NCBI GenBank assembly: GCA_024690865.1 | Contig: JAILON010000160.1 | Coordinates: forward strand, 1-44,942 | Reading direction: 5' to 3' | DNA from: Treponema sp. | GTDB taxonomy: Bacteria > Spirochaetota > Spirochaetia > Treponematales > Treponemataceae | DNA length: 44,942 bases | Shown: in pieces, positions 17,912 through 26,574 of the stretch | Layout: the number at the start of each line of letters is the position of its first letter | How positions within the stretch are numbered: the stretch's first letter is position 1 | Translations under genes and position numbers: made by a program | The notes under the pieces: model-generated | The model's database searches: none | What the model saw: only the letters and a program-made list of their open reading frames with translations | What the model was told of the DNA's origin: nothing

Positions 17912-18331
17912 ATGGAGAAAATGGAAAAGACTGCGCCCCACATTCTAGACGAAATTCCCCCGGCCCTCCCCCCTTTGGAGCGGGCATGCCGCCTCATTGA
18001 AAAGACAACCCTGCTTGGCTGGGTCTGGCACTCCCATTCGGACGCCGCCGGCAAGGTGCAGGAGGAGCTGGGTGAGGCGGAGGAAGCCGCCGTACAGGAG
18101 GACAGGGAACACCTGATCGAAGAGTGCGGGGACGTGCTTTTTTCCGCTATATCGTATGTGATGTCGCTCGGAATTGCCCCGGCAGAGGCCTTGGACAGGG
18201 CCAACAGGAAATTCTGCGGCAGATTCAATTATATAGAAGAAAAAATGCAAGAAAAAGGCCTTCCCCTGGATGGGAACCATGTGGAAGAGGAAAGCATCCT
18301 TTGGCAGGAAGCCAAGAAGGCTGGACTGTAG
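17912..18331 (+). CDS. MazG-like nucleotide pyrophosphohydrolase
   Basis: Single-domain all-alpha NTP pyrophosphohydrolase of the MazG type; such enzymes hydrolyse NTPs or dNTPs to monophosphates and may clear damaged nucleotides. The metal-binding pattern is visible as EELGEAEEA and EECGDVLFSA. The C-terminal signature ANRKFCGRFNYIEEKM matches the end of full-length MazG. At 139 residues it corresponds to about half of E. coli MazG (263). An internal ATG at 17921 preceded by GGAGAAA is an alternative start. It is divergent from mraZ and the first of three plus-strand genes. Confidence 0.85.
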   Translation: MEKMEKTAPHILDEIPPALPPLERACRLIEKTTLLGWVWHSHSDAAGKVQEELGEAEEAAVQEDREHLIEECGDVLFSAISYVMSLGIAPAEALDRANRKFCGRFNYIEEKMQEKGLPLDGNHVEEESILWQEAKKAGL

Positions 18332-18382
18332 AAAGACAGAGCGACATAGGACGCCTTACACAGATCCAGTTGGTTGAATTGA

Positions 18383-19087
18383 ATGAAAACGCTTATAATA
18401 CTACCGACATATAACGAAATAGAAAACATTCCAAGCATAATACCAGCCGTGATGGAAGTCCTTCCTTCAGACGGAGCAATCCTGGTAGTCGATGACGGCT
18501 CTCCAGACGGAACTGCACAGGCAGTCAAAAAATTGCAGGAACACCTGAGCCAAAGGCTCTTTCTGCTCGAACGGACGCAAAAACTGGGGCTTGCAGACGC
18601 CTACATAAACGGCTTCAAATGGGGAATGACCAAAGGCTTCGACATTCTCTGTGAAATGGATGCAGATTTTTCGCACAAGCCGGAATATCTCCCAAAGATG
18701 TTTGAAGCGATCAAAAGTTACGATTTTGTCATCGGATCCCGCAATGTAAAGGGCGGAGCCGTAGAAGGCTGGTCTGTCCTTCGCCGCCTCATATCAAAAG
18801 GAGGATCTCTGTATTCACGGATTGTCTTGGGTTGTCCCATAAAGGACCTTACGGGCGGATTCAACATGTGGAGGAAGGAGACGCTCGAAAAAATCGCCCT
18901 CGATTCAATTATTTCCAAAGGTTTTTCGTTTCAGATAGAGATGAAATACAAAGCCTACCAGGCCGGCTGTTCGGTACAAGAAATACCCATCGTTTTTCCA
19001 GACCGAACTGAAGGCACATCAAAGATGAACAGCAGCATATTCATGGAAGCCATTACTGCCGTATGGAAAATCCGCAATGCCCATTGA
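18383..19087 (+). CDS. GT2 polyprenol-phosphate glycosyltransferase (DPM1/GtrB-like)
   Basis: A soluble GT-A fold enzyme that likely moves a hexose from a nucleotide sugar to polyprenyl phosphate on the inner face of the membrane. The 234 residues show the N-terminal LPTYNEIENI, the VVDDGSPDGTA nucleotide site and the metal motif in CEMDADFSHKPEYLP, all typical of dolichol-phosphate mannosyltransferase-like GT2. There are no membrane segments, unlike phage-type GtrB with two C-terminal helices. The next gene encodes a GtrII-like membrane glycosyltransferase that uses such lipid-linked sugars, so the two probably work together. No clear ribosome binding site is seen before the ATG. Confidence 0.88.
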   Translation: MKTLIILPTYNEIENIPSIIPAVMEVLPSDGAILVVDDGSPDGTAQAVKKLQEHLSQRLFLLERTQKLGLADAYINGFKWGMTKGFDILCEMDADFSHKPEYLPKMFEAIKSYDFVIGSRNVKGGAVEGWSVLRRLISKGGSLYSRIVLGCPIKDLTGGFNMWRKETLEKIALDSIISKGFSFQIEMKYKAYQAGCSVQEIPIVFPDRTEGTSKMNSSIFMEAITAVWKIRNAH

Positions 19088-19134
19088 TATTGCATGGGCA
19101 GGATGATACACTTCTTTGTACTCAGGAGAATACC

Positions 19135-20754
19135 ATGACTAAACAAGACGGGAACAACAGCCAGATTGATTTTTTCACGTACATTTCAACATTCAGATCC
19201 TTTCTTGCAAAAAACACGTACCTCGCAGCCTTCTGCAGCATTGTCGCGCTTTTCATCTATGGAATAAAGATTTTTTCATACAACATCTCCATGGATACCG
19301 AACTTTTCATCGGATACCACTACACAAACTGGGATTCCATCGGACGCTATGCACTTATCGCCTTCCAGAAGTTAATAAGCGTGAACCGTCTGAACCTTTT
19401 TCGCGAAAACTTTTTCGCAGCATTTTTTCTAGTGCTTGCAACCTTGCACTGGTGCCACTTTTTGCAGTTCTTTTCGGGCAAAGAGGAAGGAAAAATTGCA
19501 ACGACGGTTTTTGCCACCAGCTACATCGTAAGCGGAATATGGGTCGAACAGTTTTATTTTTCACTCCAAAGCGCAGAAGTTTCCATCATTCTCTTTTTTG
19601 TTCCAGCGGTAATTGCACTGCACATTGATTCATTGATACACAAAAACCATCTCAAACTTTTTACGGCTATCCTTTGTATGGCATTCTTCATTTCCGTCTA
19701 CCAGTCAATCATAATTTTTTATGCAACAGGCCTCCTGATCGCCTTCATCTTCCTATCCAGCAGGATAGGACTGACCGTAAAAGATGGATGCATCCTTATT
19801 GCACACATGCTCCTTGGTACAATCCTTTACTTCATCATTTCAAAGCTTTTAACTGTCGTCCTGGGAGTAAAATCATCCTCCTACCTTTCCAAAATGACAA
19901 AACCAGACCGCAGCTATTTGTTGAATTTTATAAAATACTGCTACATACTGGGCTTTGGAAACAATCCGCTTGCATCAACGCTTTTCGACAACTTCATGGC
20001 AAAAATCGCACGGACCGGAGAACAAGCCGTCTTTGAACTACACAAACAGTCCTACGCCATCTCAAACACGGCTTTTTATCCCGCAGCTGCGGCATACTGT
20101 TTCCTTATAATCCGCAACAAGAAGTACACAACGATAAAAAAAATCCTGCTCGTATTGATTCCATTTACAGTCTTGATCTTCCCCGCCGTTTGCGGCGGAA
20201 TCTGCCTCAACCGGACGCAGTTCGTCGTTCCACTTGTTACGGCGTTCATCTACTTCACAATCCTCACAAACCTGAGCGGAAATAAAAAAATCATCGTGGC
20301 AGTCATGCTCCTTTACTGCTCATATATACAGATGCAGCGGTCTTCTACCCTGTTCTACTGTGACCAGATCCGTTTTGAAAGCGACTTGAACCTTGCACAG
20401 AACATCGACAAGGAGATTAAGAAGACTGACTTCACCGGAAAAAAAGTTTTTCTGTACGGTCGCTTCACACCTTCCTATCCGTATGAGTTTGCGTACGGAG
20501 AAGACATAGGGAAATCCATGTTCAACGCAGACAGCCGGCACGACATTGTAGATTCAACACGCAGAGGGATTGGCTTTATGCGCGCCGTTGGGTTCTTGTA
20601 CGAGCCAGTGGAAGAAGATACAGACAACATGCTCGAAGCCCGTGAACATGCAAAATCAATGCCTCATTATCCAAGTGAAGGATATGTAGAAGTGTATAAA
20701 AACATCCTGATTGTAAAGCTCAGCGAGGAAGAGATTCCAGACCAGCCGCTGTAA
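19135..20754 (+). CDS. GtrII-like membrane glucosyltransferase
   Basis: Polytopic membrane protein of 539 residues with about ten hydrophobic segments and a C-terminal soluble part. The N-terminal region with FIYGIKIFSYNISMDTE and the DSIGRYALI stretch resembles GtrII glucosyltransferases, which transfer glucose from undecaprenyl phosphate to a surface glycan on the outer face of the inner membrane. The acceptor is unknown, since treponemes generally lack classical LPS; a glycolipid or glycoprotein is possible. I start it at the ATG at 19135 with AGGAGA upstream, rather than 24 codons earlier inside the preceding gene. Local base composition is more AT-rich than the catabolic island that follows. 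Confidence 0.75.
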   Translation: MTKQDGNNSQIDFFTYISTFRSFLAKNTYLAAFCSIVALFIYGIKIFSYNISMDTELFIGYHYTNWDSIGRYALIAFQKLISVNRLNLFRENFFAAFFLVLATLHWCHFLQFFSGKEEGKIATTVFATSYIVSGIWVEQFYFSLQSAEVSIILFFVPAVIALHIDSLIHKNHLKLFTAILCMAFFISVYQSIIIFYATGLLIAFIFLSSRIGLTVKDGCILIAHMLLGTILYFIISKLLTVVLGVKSSSYLSKMTKPDRSYLLNFIKYCYILGFGNNPLASTLFDNFMAKIARTGEQAVFELHKQSYAISNTAFYPAAAAYCFLIIRNKKYTTIKKILLVLIPFTVLIFPAVCGGICLNRTQFVVPLVTAFIYFTILTNLSGNKKIIVAVMLLYCSYIQMQRSSTLFYCDQIRFESDLNLAQNIDKEIKKTDFTGKKVFLYGRFTPSYPYEFAYGEDIGKSMFNADSRHDIVDSTRRGIGFMRAVGFLYEPVEEDTDNMLEAREHAKSMPHYPSEGYVEVYKNILIVKLSEEEIPDQPL

Positions 20755-20766
20755 TGCAACAACACA

Positions 20767-20784
20767 GGGGGAGGATTCTCCCCC
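20767..20784. terminator. Short hairpin between convergent genes
   Basis: GGGGGAG (20767-20773) and CTCCCCC (20778-20784) pair perfectly around a GATT loop, between the stop of the GtrII-like gene and the stop of the convergent FAD oxidoreductase. Neither side has a real T-run, so termination would be weak or factor-assisted. Confidence 0.45.
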
Positions 20785-20792
20785 GTATACTA

Positions 20793-21926
20793 CTACTTTG
20801 ACGGCTTGAACCTGTCGTAGCGGAGCGGGGAGATGTCCGCCGGGCAGCTGCCGCTCGCGATAAGCTCCGCGATGTTGTAGGCCGCGGCAGGGCCAATGCC
20901 GAACCCGTGCCCGGTGAAGCCGCACTCCACGTACAGGCCGGGAACCTCGTCGCACTTGCTGACGGTCGCGACCGCATCCACACCGCAGTCCAAGTATCCG
21001 CCCCATGCCCGCACGACCTTCGCGTTCTTTAGGATAGGGAAGTAGCCCAGAATGCCCCGGCTGGTCGCGCTGACCATGCTGCTTCCGACAAGGGGGTATG
21101 AATCGTCTATGCGGAAGTGGACCTCATCGAACCCGTCCGTTCCGCCCATGACGAAGGAGCCGTGTTTGGTCTGGTGCCCGTAGAAGTCCGCCATCGCCGT
21201 ACCGAGCATCTGGGGGAACATAACCGGCTCCGCCTCGGTCACCAGGCAGGAGACCGCCTGCTTCTTCATGGGAATCGTAATTCCCGCCGTGGACAGAATC
21301 GGGTTGCTCTCGAATCCCGCCGCGACGACGACCGTGTCCGCAAAGAAATCTCCCTCGCTCGTCTGTGCCCCGCATATCTTGCCCCGCTTGGTCAGAAGGC
21401 CTGAGACAAAAACGCCCGTCAGGAATTTGACCCCGAGCTCCCTCGCTTTCCGGTAGTAGCCGAGCGTCGTGATGAGCGGGTTCGCATGACCGTCGGTCGG
21501 ACACCAGCTCGCGCAAAGCACCTCGTCGGAAAGATAGGGGTTTATCTCCTTGACCTCGGCGGCATCTATCATGCGGACGCCTACCCCGCACTTGACGGCA
21601 TTCTCGGTGAGCCCGTTCAGGATTGCCCGGTGCTGCTCGGTCTTGCCAAGGCGCAGGTTGCCGCCCTGGGTATATTCCGTGTCAACCCCAAGCTCCTCGC
21701 TCAGACCCGGCCAGATGTTCTTCACGCCCCACATCATCAGGGGGAGCTCCTTGGGGTTGCGTCCGCTCTGCCGTACCCCACCGCCGTTACGGGAGGAGCC
21801 GCCGTTGCCTATGTAGTCCGAGGCTTCAAGCACCCTGACGCTCAGGCCATGCTTGGCAAGGTAGTACGCGGTCGCGTTTCCTACGATGCCGGCACCGATT
21901 ACGATTACATCAGATGTATGTTCCAT
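20793..21926 (-). CDS. DAO-type FAD oxidoreductase, set 1 (beta-like subunit)
   Basis: FAD-dependent amine/amino-acid dehydrogenase of the DAO family, 377 residues. The dinucleotide-binding motif is GAGIVG at 11-16, followed by the characteristic GGSSRNGGGVRQSGRNPKE block; the C-terminal FTGHGFGIGPAAAYNIAEL closes the FAD site. It resembles the beta subunits of hetero-oligomeric dehydrogenases (HcnC, opine oxidase B, hydroxyproline and dye-linked proline dehydrogenases), which oxidise a secondary or primary amine while partner subunits carry electrons away. The three partner genes lie directly upstream. Last gene of the set 1 operon. It is clearly paralogous to 34227-35372. The substrate is not predictable. 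Confidence 0.9.
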   Translation of the reverse strand: MEHTSDVIVIGAGIVGNATAYYLAKHGLSVRVLEASDYIGNGGSSRNGGGVRQSGRNPKELPLMMWGVKNIWPGLSEELGVDTEYTQGGNLRLGKTEQHRAILNGLTENAVKCGVGVRMIDAAEVKEINPYLSDEVLCASWCPTDGHANPLITTLGYYRKARELGVKFLTGVFVSGLLTKRGKICGAQTSEGDFFADTVVVAAGFESNPILSTAGITIPMKKQAVSCLVTEAEPVMFPQMLGTAMADFYGHQTKHGSFVMGGTDGFDEVHFRIDDSYPLVGSSMVSATSRGILGYFPILKNAKVVRAWGGYLDCGVDAVATVSKCDEVPGLYVECGFTGHGFGIGPAAAYNIAELIASGSCPADISPLRYDRFKPSK

Positions 21927-21964
21927 ATCTCATTCTCCATCTCACTCTCCAAAGAGTCATGCGG

Positions 21965-22279
21965 CTACAAGACCTCTGCCGCAAGTGTCGTCATCTCCGT
22001 CGGCCGTATCGGTCCCCTGCTCGTCGCGGGGCTCAGCGTCGCGGGGCTTACCCCCAGCTCGGAGGCAAGGATGCCCTTCACAATCCGAGAGCAGGTCTGT
22101 CCCTGACAGAGGCCCATCCCCGCCCGCAGGTAGCGGCGGATTTCCTGCATGGTGAACATGCCGTCATGGACTGCGCGGCGGATTTCCCCACGCGTGATTT
22201 CCTCGCAGCGGCAGATAATCATATCGTCATCGTCATGCGGGACAAACTCGCCGATGTCCCGGTTCCTGTCATTCATCAT
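21965..22279 (-). CDS. BFD-type [2Fe-2S] protein, set 1
   Basis: Small iron-sulfur protein of 104 residues with the bacterioferritin-associated-ferredoxin-like pattern Cys23, Cys25 (CRCEEITRGEIRRAV), Cys58 and Cys63 (GLCQGQTC). In related dehydrogenases such a domain, free or fused to the larger FAD subunit, relays electrons between the two flavoproteins. The C-terminal 30 residues are Pro/Thr-rich. Its ATG overlaps the stop of the upstream FAD subunit, indicating coupled synthesis, and the DAO-type subunit follows 38 bases downstream. Close paralogue at 33898-34230. Confidence 0.88.
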   Translation of the reverse strand: MMNDRNRDIGEFVPHDDDDMIICRCEEITRGEIRRAVHDGMFTMQEIRRYLRAGMGLCQGQTCSRIVKGILASELGVSPATLSPATSRGPIRPTEMTTLAAEVL

Positions 22280-23859
22280 CGTTTGCCTCCTTTATAGAAC
22301 CGCGCGGTCATCGCGAAGTTGTTCGGAACTTTCATCGTCAGAAGGTTCGTATGGTCGAACGCGGGGCTCGTGCGCACTCCGACTATCTCCGCCTCGCACA
22401 GGGGCTGTCCGCTCCGTGACAGGGCAGTTCCCTTGTCGCCTTTCTGCGGGAGGGGCAGGAACTCATAGGGCAGCGTGATGCTCGCAAAGCCCGGCTCGTA
22501 ATCTTCCTGCACAAGGAAGATTGCCTGTCCGGAGCAGCTTGCGACGCACATCCCGCAGCCAGTACATTCCACGTCCCCCGCGACGGACGGCAGGGCGGTT
22601 ATGCAGGAGCCTATCTTGATGCAGTGCTTCCTGCATGCGTCTTGGCAGGGATTGCAGGGAATGTTCTGCGTGCACTCGATGACAGGATGAATGCCCTTCT
22701 TCCGTGTCACGCCCGGGAATCGCTCAATCTCATCATCGCTGACAAAGCCTTTCGTCAGGAGATTCTGCGATATTGGAATTCCCTCATCGGTTTTCTCGAT
22801 AGCCTTGCCCCTGTTGCCGGGGGCGAACATTCCCTGCCTGAGGCTGTCCAGATCCTTGGCGTACTCGCCCTCGCTGCTGAGCATCTGGCTTTCCTCGGTG
22901 AAGCCCAGCTTGTATGCCGCCCGGAGCCCTGCCATGCGGCCCTTTATCATCGCGGAGCTCGCCTCCTCAATGCCGCTCACATCACCCGCCGCGAACAGGC
23001 AGGGGACGCTCGTCTCTCCGTACTCATCGACTATCGGAACCTGCCCGCCACGCCTGGGGTTGTCCTCCATCGTGCAGCCGGTCATCTTGAGCAGCTGGCT
23101 CATCGGGCTCAGGCCGACCGCGACGCAGACCGTGTCCGCGTCAAAGCGGATTTCTGTTCCGGGGATAATCTTGAACTTGTCGTCCACCTTGCCGATGACG
23201 ACACCTTCGACTTTCTCCGTTCCCTCGACCTTCTGTATCGTGTAGCCCAGGTAGAAGGGGACGCCTGTCCGCGCGACCTTCGCCGCATGGACACCATACC
23301 CGCCTATCCGTGGGGCGGCATCGACGAGGGCGACGACCTCGCATCCCGCCTGCAGGAGCTGGAAGCTCACGACGAGGCCGACGTTGCCGCTCCCCAGCAT
23401 GAGGATTTTCTTTCCCGGCTTTATGCCGTGCAGGTTCATCAGTGTCTGGGCGGCTCCCGCGCCGATAACACCGGGGAGCGTCCATCCCTCGAAGGGAACC
23501 ATGTTCTCCGCGGCCCCGGTCGCGATGATGACGGAGTCCGCCTTGTAGTGATGCACCGCACCGTCGTGGCTGACGGTCACTTCCTTGTTCTCGAAAATCC
23601 CTATGACGGTCGCGTCCAGTTTGACCTGCACGCCGGCATCGGATGCCTCTTTCAAAAGCTCCTCGCCGATGTTGAAGCCGCGTATCTTCGCCTTGTGCTC
23701 CTTGCTGCCGAAGAACTTGTGTATCTGCTTGAAAAGCTGGCCGCCGGGACGCGCGTTCTCGTCAAAGACACGCACGCTCATGCCGTGCCGTGCGGCTTCT
23801 ATGGCCGCGCTCAGTCCGGCAGGCCCCGCGCCCACAACTATAAGGTTATATCGTTCCAT
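22276..23859 (-). CDS. FAD/NAD-type oxidoreductase with ferredoxin-like tail, set 1 (alpha-like subunit)
   Basis: Pyridine-nucleotide-disulfide-oxidoreductase-type flavoprotein, 527 residues. It has two Rossmann motifs, GAGPAG at 10-15 and GSGNVG at 156-161, and AGDVSGIEEASSAM near 291-304. Beyond the family core, residues 396-442 carry two cysteine clusters: CTQNIPCNPCQDAC with a further Cys413, and CTGCGMCVASC (432-442), the latter a classical [4Fe-4S] pattern. HcnB and opine oxidase A have a similar core, but their tail is of the BFD type; here BFD is a separate gene. The layout suggests a heterotetramer that can pass electrons to ferredoxin or NAD in an anaerobe. It lies between the two small Fe-S genes. 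The paralogue is at 32291-33883. Confidence 0.9.
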   Translation of the reverse strand: MERYNLIVVGAGPAGLSAAIEAARHGMSVRVFDENARPGGQLFKQIHKFFGSKEHKAKIRGFNIGEELLKEASDAGVQVKLDATVIGIFENKEVTVSHDGAVHHYKADSVIIATGAAENMVPFEGWTLPGVIGAGAAQTLMNLHGIKPGKKILMLGSGNVGLVVSFQLLQAGCEVVALVDAAPRIGGYGVHAAKVARTGVPFYLGYTIQKVEGTEKVEGVVIGKVDDKFKIIPGTEIRFDADTVCVAVGLSPMSQLLKMTGCTMEDNPRRGGQVPIVDEYGETSVPCLFAAGDVSGIEEASSAMIKGRMAGLRAAYKLGFTEESQMLSSEGEYAKDLDSLRQGMFAPGNRGKAIEKTDEGIPISQNLLTKGFVSDDEIERFPGVTRKKGIHPVIECTQNIPCNPCQDACRKHCIKIGSCITALPSVAGDVECTGCGMCVASCSGQAIFLVQEDYEPGFASITLPYEFLPLPQKGDKGTALSRSGQPLCEAEIVGVRTSPAFDHTNLLTMKVPNNFAMTARFYKGGKR

Positions 23860-23868
23860 AGCATTCTC

Positions 23869-24192
23869 CTACCATGACTTCTTGTTGGAGCAGCCGTACT
23901 GGGTCTCGACCTTCATCCCGGCTTTCAGCGGGGTAATGCAGGTCCTCGTGTTCGGCACTCCGTCCACGACCATGACGCAGTCCGTGCAGCGTCCTATGGC
24001 GCAGAAAATGCCCCGCGGCTTGTGCAGGCGGGCCGTTTCCCGGTGCTTGAGCACGCCCTCCGCGCGGAGGGCAGCGGCGACAGGCTCGCCTTCGTAGCCC
24101 TGCATTTCCTTGCCGTCAAACATGAAGCTGACGAGCTGCCCTTTCTTGGGCGTACCCAGAATAGGATGCTCGGTGATTCTTTGTCCTTCCAT
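23869..24192 (-). CDS. Plant-type [2Fe-2S] protein, set 1 (gamma-like subunit)
   Basis: 107-residue protein of the HcnA/SoxA-alpha N-terminal type. Cluster ligands are Cys64, Cys69, Cys72 and Cys85 (CAIGRCTDC and RTC), the C-x4-C-x2-C-x12-C spacing of plant-type ferredoxin domains in this oxidase family. It starts with RITEHPILGTP, typical of these gamma subunits. It probably mediates electron transfer inside the dehydrogenase complex. Separated by nine bases from the downstream alpha-like gene. About 60 percent identical by eye to its counterpart at 31956-32294. Confidence 0.9.
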   Translation of the reverse strand: MEGQRITEHPILGTPKKGQLVSFMFDGKEMQGYEGEPVAAALRAEGVLKHRETARLHKPRGIFCAIGRCTDCVMVVDGVPNTRTCITPLKAGMKVETQYGCSNKKSW

Positions 24193-24220
24193 AATAAACC
24201 CCTTTCCTCTATGACCCCTG

Positions 24221-25708
24221 TTATTCTGGACGGGTGCCCGTGTTCTTTTCCGCGCTCACCGCCTCCACGTCGGGAACCGCATCTATGTGTAGCTTCTTGG
24301 CGAGCAGGGGGTAATGCCGCATCTGGTACAAATCCGTGTCCATAGCCATGACTTCCTTGATCGGGTATGCCTTGAACAGGGGTCGCTTCATCCTGAAGCA
24401 GACCCAGAAGAACGCATACAGGGCGAGCAGCAGGGAAACCGCGGCGAATATCCCGAAGATAATCAGGCGGTTCTGCATGTCGGGCGCGATGTTCCAGATC
24501 ATGAAGAGGTTCCCGACTACGCCGACCAGCGGGATGAGAATTCCGAAGGGCAGCTTGAAGGTCCTCGGTGCCTTGGGCATCTTGAATCGCAGGACAATCA
24601 CGTCTATGTGCAGGATGACATAGCAGAAAATCCAGAACACGCAGCCCGTGTTTATCAGGAAGACTATCTTTTCGCTCGTCCCCAGCCCGGTCGCGTTTAT
24701 CGCAATCAGCGCGGTGGTGATGAGGATAAGCCCCATGTAAGGCGTATCGCTCTTGTTCCGCCGCATGAAGAGCTTGGGGAGCAGGTCAATCTTCGCCATG
24801 CCGAAGCAGAGCTGGCTCACCCCGAACATCGCGGTGTTCACCGTGCTGACGACCGCAAGCAGGGAGACGACCGTCATCCATGCCGTACCTGCTTTGCCGA
24901 GCAGGGCTGTTCCGTAGAGCATATGGGGGACGGTGCTCTCGCCCAGCTCTGCCCAGGGGGTATAGTGGCTGAAGCCTACGACGATGAATATCTGCATCAC
25001 GAGGATTATCACCAGGCTCAGCACCATTCCGAGCGGCACCATTTTACGCGCGTTCCTGACCTCGCTTGAGATGGGAACGATGTACTCCACTCCGATGAAG
25101 AGGAAGAATGACAGTCCCAGGAGGGAGAATATGTCTCCGATGTCCGTGGAAAGGACTGCGGGCTGCTCCACGATTGTGGCAGGGTTCACCTTGATGCAGC
25201 CGAGGATTCCCATAATCACAAGCGAGCCGATGAGGGCATACGCGACGACGTTCTGAATCTTTGCGAACATATCCACGCCGCGAAGGTTCAGCACGAAAAG
25301 TATCAGTACAAGCGTGACCGTGTACACCGTTCCCGATACGGGTATGCCGAAGAGCGTCTCACCGATGACCGCGCTCAGCGTGTTGCCGAACATCGCCGCC
25401 TCGCTTGAGATGAGTATCATCTGGCAGGCAAGGAAGCCTCCCATGCTCGTTATAATCGTCAGGAAGGGACCCGCGCAGGCGAGCGTGAACTGCGCCATTC
25501 CGCCCGTCAGGTTCGGCATGAGGGCGTTCAGCTCGCATATCGACAGGGCCGTCAGTATGTTGAACGCGCATGCGACGGTCATGCTTATGATGAACGGGGT
25601 TCCTATCGCGCTGGAGCCCTGCCCGATTGAGAGCAGGCAGCTCGTCGCGACGATAAGGCCGACTCCCGTGGCAATGACGCTCGCAAGCCCCAAAGATTTC
25701 TGTTCCAT
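24221..25708 (-). CDS. APC-family amino acid/amine permease
   Basis: Integral membrane transporter of 495 residues with about twelve hydrophobic segments and the family's glycine-rich first helix (VIATGVGLIVATSCLLSIGQG). A basic loop (RNARKMVPLGMV) and a hydrophilic C-terminal tail of about 50 residues fit the amino acid-polyamine-organocation family. It presumably brings in the substrate of the set 1 dehydrogenase, perhaps in exchange for a product. It sits between the RidA-like gene and the [2Fe-2S] gene in the same operon. Set 2 has no such permease. Substrate not predictable. Confidence 0.85.
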   Translation of the reverse strand: MEQKSLGLASVIATGVGLIVATSCLLSIGQGSSAIGTPFIISMTVACAFNILTALSICELNALMPNLTGGMAQFTLACAGPFLTIITSMGGFLACQMILISSEAAMFGNTLSAVIGETLFGIPVSGTVYTVTLVLILFVLNLRGVDMFAKIQNVVAYALIGSLVIMGILGCIKVNPATIVEQPAVLSTDIGDIFSLLGLSFFLFIGVEYIVPISSEVRNARKMVPLGMVLSLVIILVMQIFIVVGFSHYTPWAELGESTVPHMLYGTALLGKAGTAWMTVVSLLAVVSTVNTAMFGVSQLCFGMAKIDLLPKLFMRRNKSDTPYMGLILITTALIAINATGLGTSEKIVFLINTGCVFWIFCYVILHIDVIVLRFKMPKAPRTFKLPFGILIPLVGVVGNLFMIWNIAPDMQNRLIIFGIFAAVSLLLALYAFFWVCFRMKRPLFKAYPIKEVMAMDTDLYQMRHYPLLAKKLHIDAVPDVEAVSAEKNTGTRPE

Positions 25709-25718
25709 AAAGGACCTC

Positions 25719-26123
25719 CTAGCTTTCCAGCTCCGTATGGAGCGCCGCTGACATCTGTACTTCCAAAAGCTGCGTGGGCCTGTTCAATGAGGAGACCGTC
25801 ACGGCAGTGCAGAGGGGCATGACATCGTGGAATATCTCCGTGTATGCCTGCCAGCCGGATTTGTCGAATCCCGGCGTAAGGAAAATCTGAAGCTCATACA
25901 CATCCTCTTTCTTTCCTCCGGCCTGCTCGATAATGCCGAGCTGTTTTTCCAAGACATACTTCATCTGGGCATAGGAATCTCCTTCCCCGTACACGAAGCC
26001 GTCCGGCTGCACGGAGGTCGTTCCGCCCACGAATATGAAATCCCCGACCCTGACCGCGCGGGAGTACCCCATCTTCTGTTCGAGGGGTGCGCCCGAAGAA
26101 AAATTCTTTCTTTTCATACTCAT
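25719..26123 (-). CDS. RidA-like protein, set 1
   Basis: YjgF/YER057c/UK114 (Rid) family protein, 134 residues, expected to form trimers. Recognisable pieces are RAVRVGDFIFVGGTTSVQPDG and the C-terminal LNRPTQLLEVQMSA. Classical RidA hydrolyses reactive imines to keto acids and ammonia and relies on an Arg in a PARS motif. Here the corresponding place reads PLCT, so the canonical imine-deaminase Arg appears to be missing, as in several other Rid subgroups. It overlaps PII upstream by ATGA and is followed by the permease. The context suggests a role with imines released by the dehydrogenase, but catalysis should not be assumed. Paralogue at 38459-38857. Confidence 0.85.
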   Translation of the reverse strand: MSMKRKNFSSGAPLEQKMGYSRAVRVGDFIFVGGTTSVQPDGFVYGEGDSYAQMKYVLEKQLGIIEQAGGKKEDVYELQIFLTPGFDKSGWQAYTEIFHDVMPLCTAVTVSSLNRPTQLLEVQMSAALHTELES

Positions 26124-26479
26124 TTCTCCCCGGATATGAGGGCAGCCTCGCCCTCCTCGCCCGTGCGGACGCGGACGATGTCTGTCACGTCGCTGACAAA
26201 AATCTTTCCGTCCCCGATGTGCCCCGTGTACAGCTCCTTCTTCAGGAATTCAATCAGCTCCGGAACATCCTCTTTGGGGAGGACCATCATCACGACTTCT
26301 TTGGGAAGGAGCTGGATGTCTTGCTTTGCCTCCACCTCAAATTCCTGCGTGCCGTGCTGCACGCCGCAGCCCAGGACCTGATAGACGGTCATGCCCGTGA
26401 TACGGAATTTGCCCAGTGCCTTCTGCAATGCCGTAATCTTTGATATGCCTGTTATAACCTCGACCCGTGAAAATTTCAT
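26120..26479 (-). CDS. Non-canonical PII signalling protein, set 1
   Basis: GlnB/GlnK-family trimeric regulator, 119 residues. The ferredoxin-like fold is evident from GMTVYQVLGCGVQHG, the DIQLLPK strand and the B-loop GHIGDGKIFV, which binds ATP/ADP. The T-loop has the normal length, but the position of the uridylylated Tyr51 of E. coli PII is occupied by Glu48 (QEFEVEA). Control by GlnD-type uridylylation is therefore unlikely. It is embedded in an operon with an amino-acid permease and no Amt, so it may regulate that permease or one of the enzymes. It follows the OCD homologue by about 95 bases and overlaps the RidA-like gene. Confidence 0.85.
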   Translation of the reverse strand: MKFSRVEVITGISKITALQKALGKFRITGMTVYQVLGCGVQHGTQEFEVEAKQDIQLLPKEVVMMVLPKEDVPELIEFLKKELYTGHIGDGKIFVSDVTDIVRVRTGEEGEAALISGEK

Positions 26480-26574
26480 AGTTTGTTTCCTCCATAAATA
26501 AAGCAGTAAATGCGAAAATCAAATCTGAGGTCTGCCCGACCTCCCGCAGGCAGACCAGAAAGATTATACGAACG

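Noticed and set aside
22624..23877. 417-codon plus-strand open frame
   Set aside because: Complement of the set 1 FAD subunit; high GC content creates long antisense frames. The minus-strand product has clear motifs.
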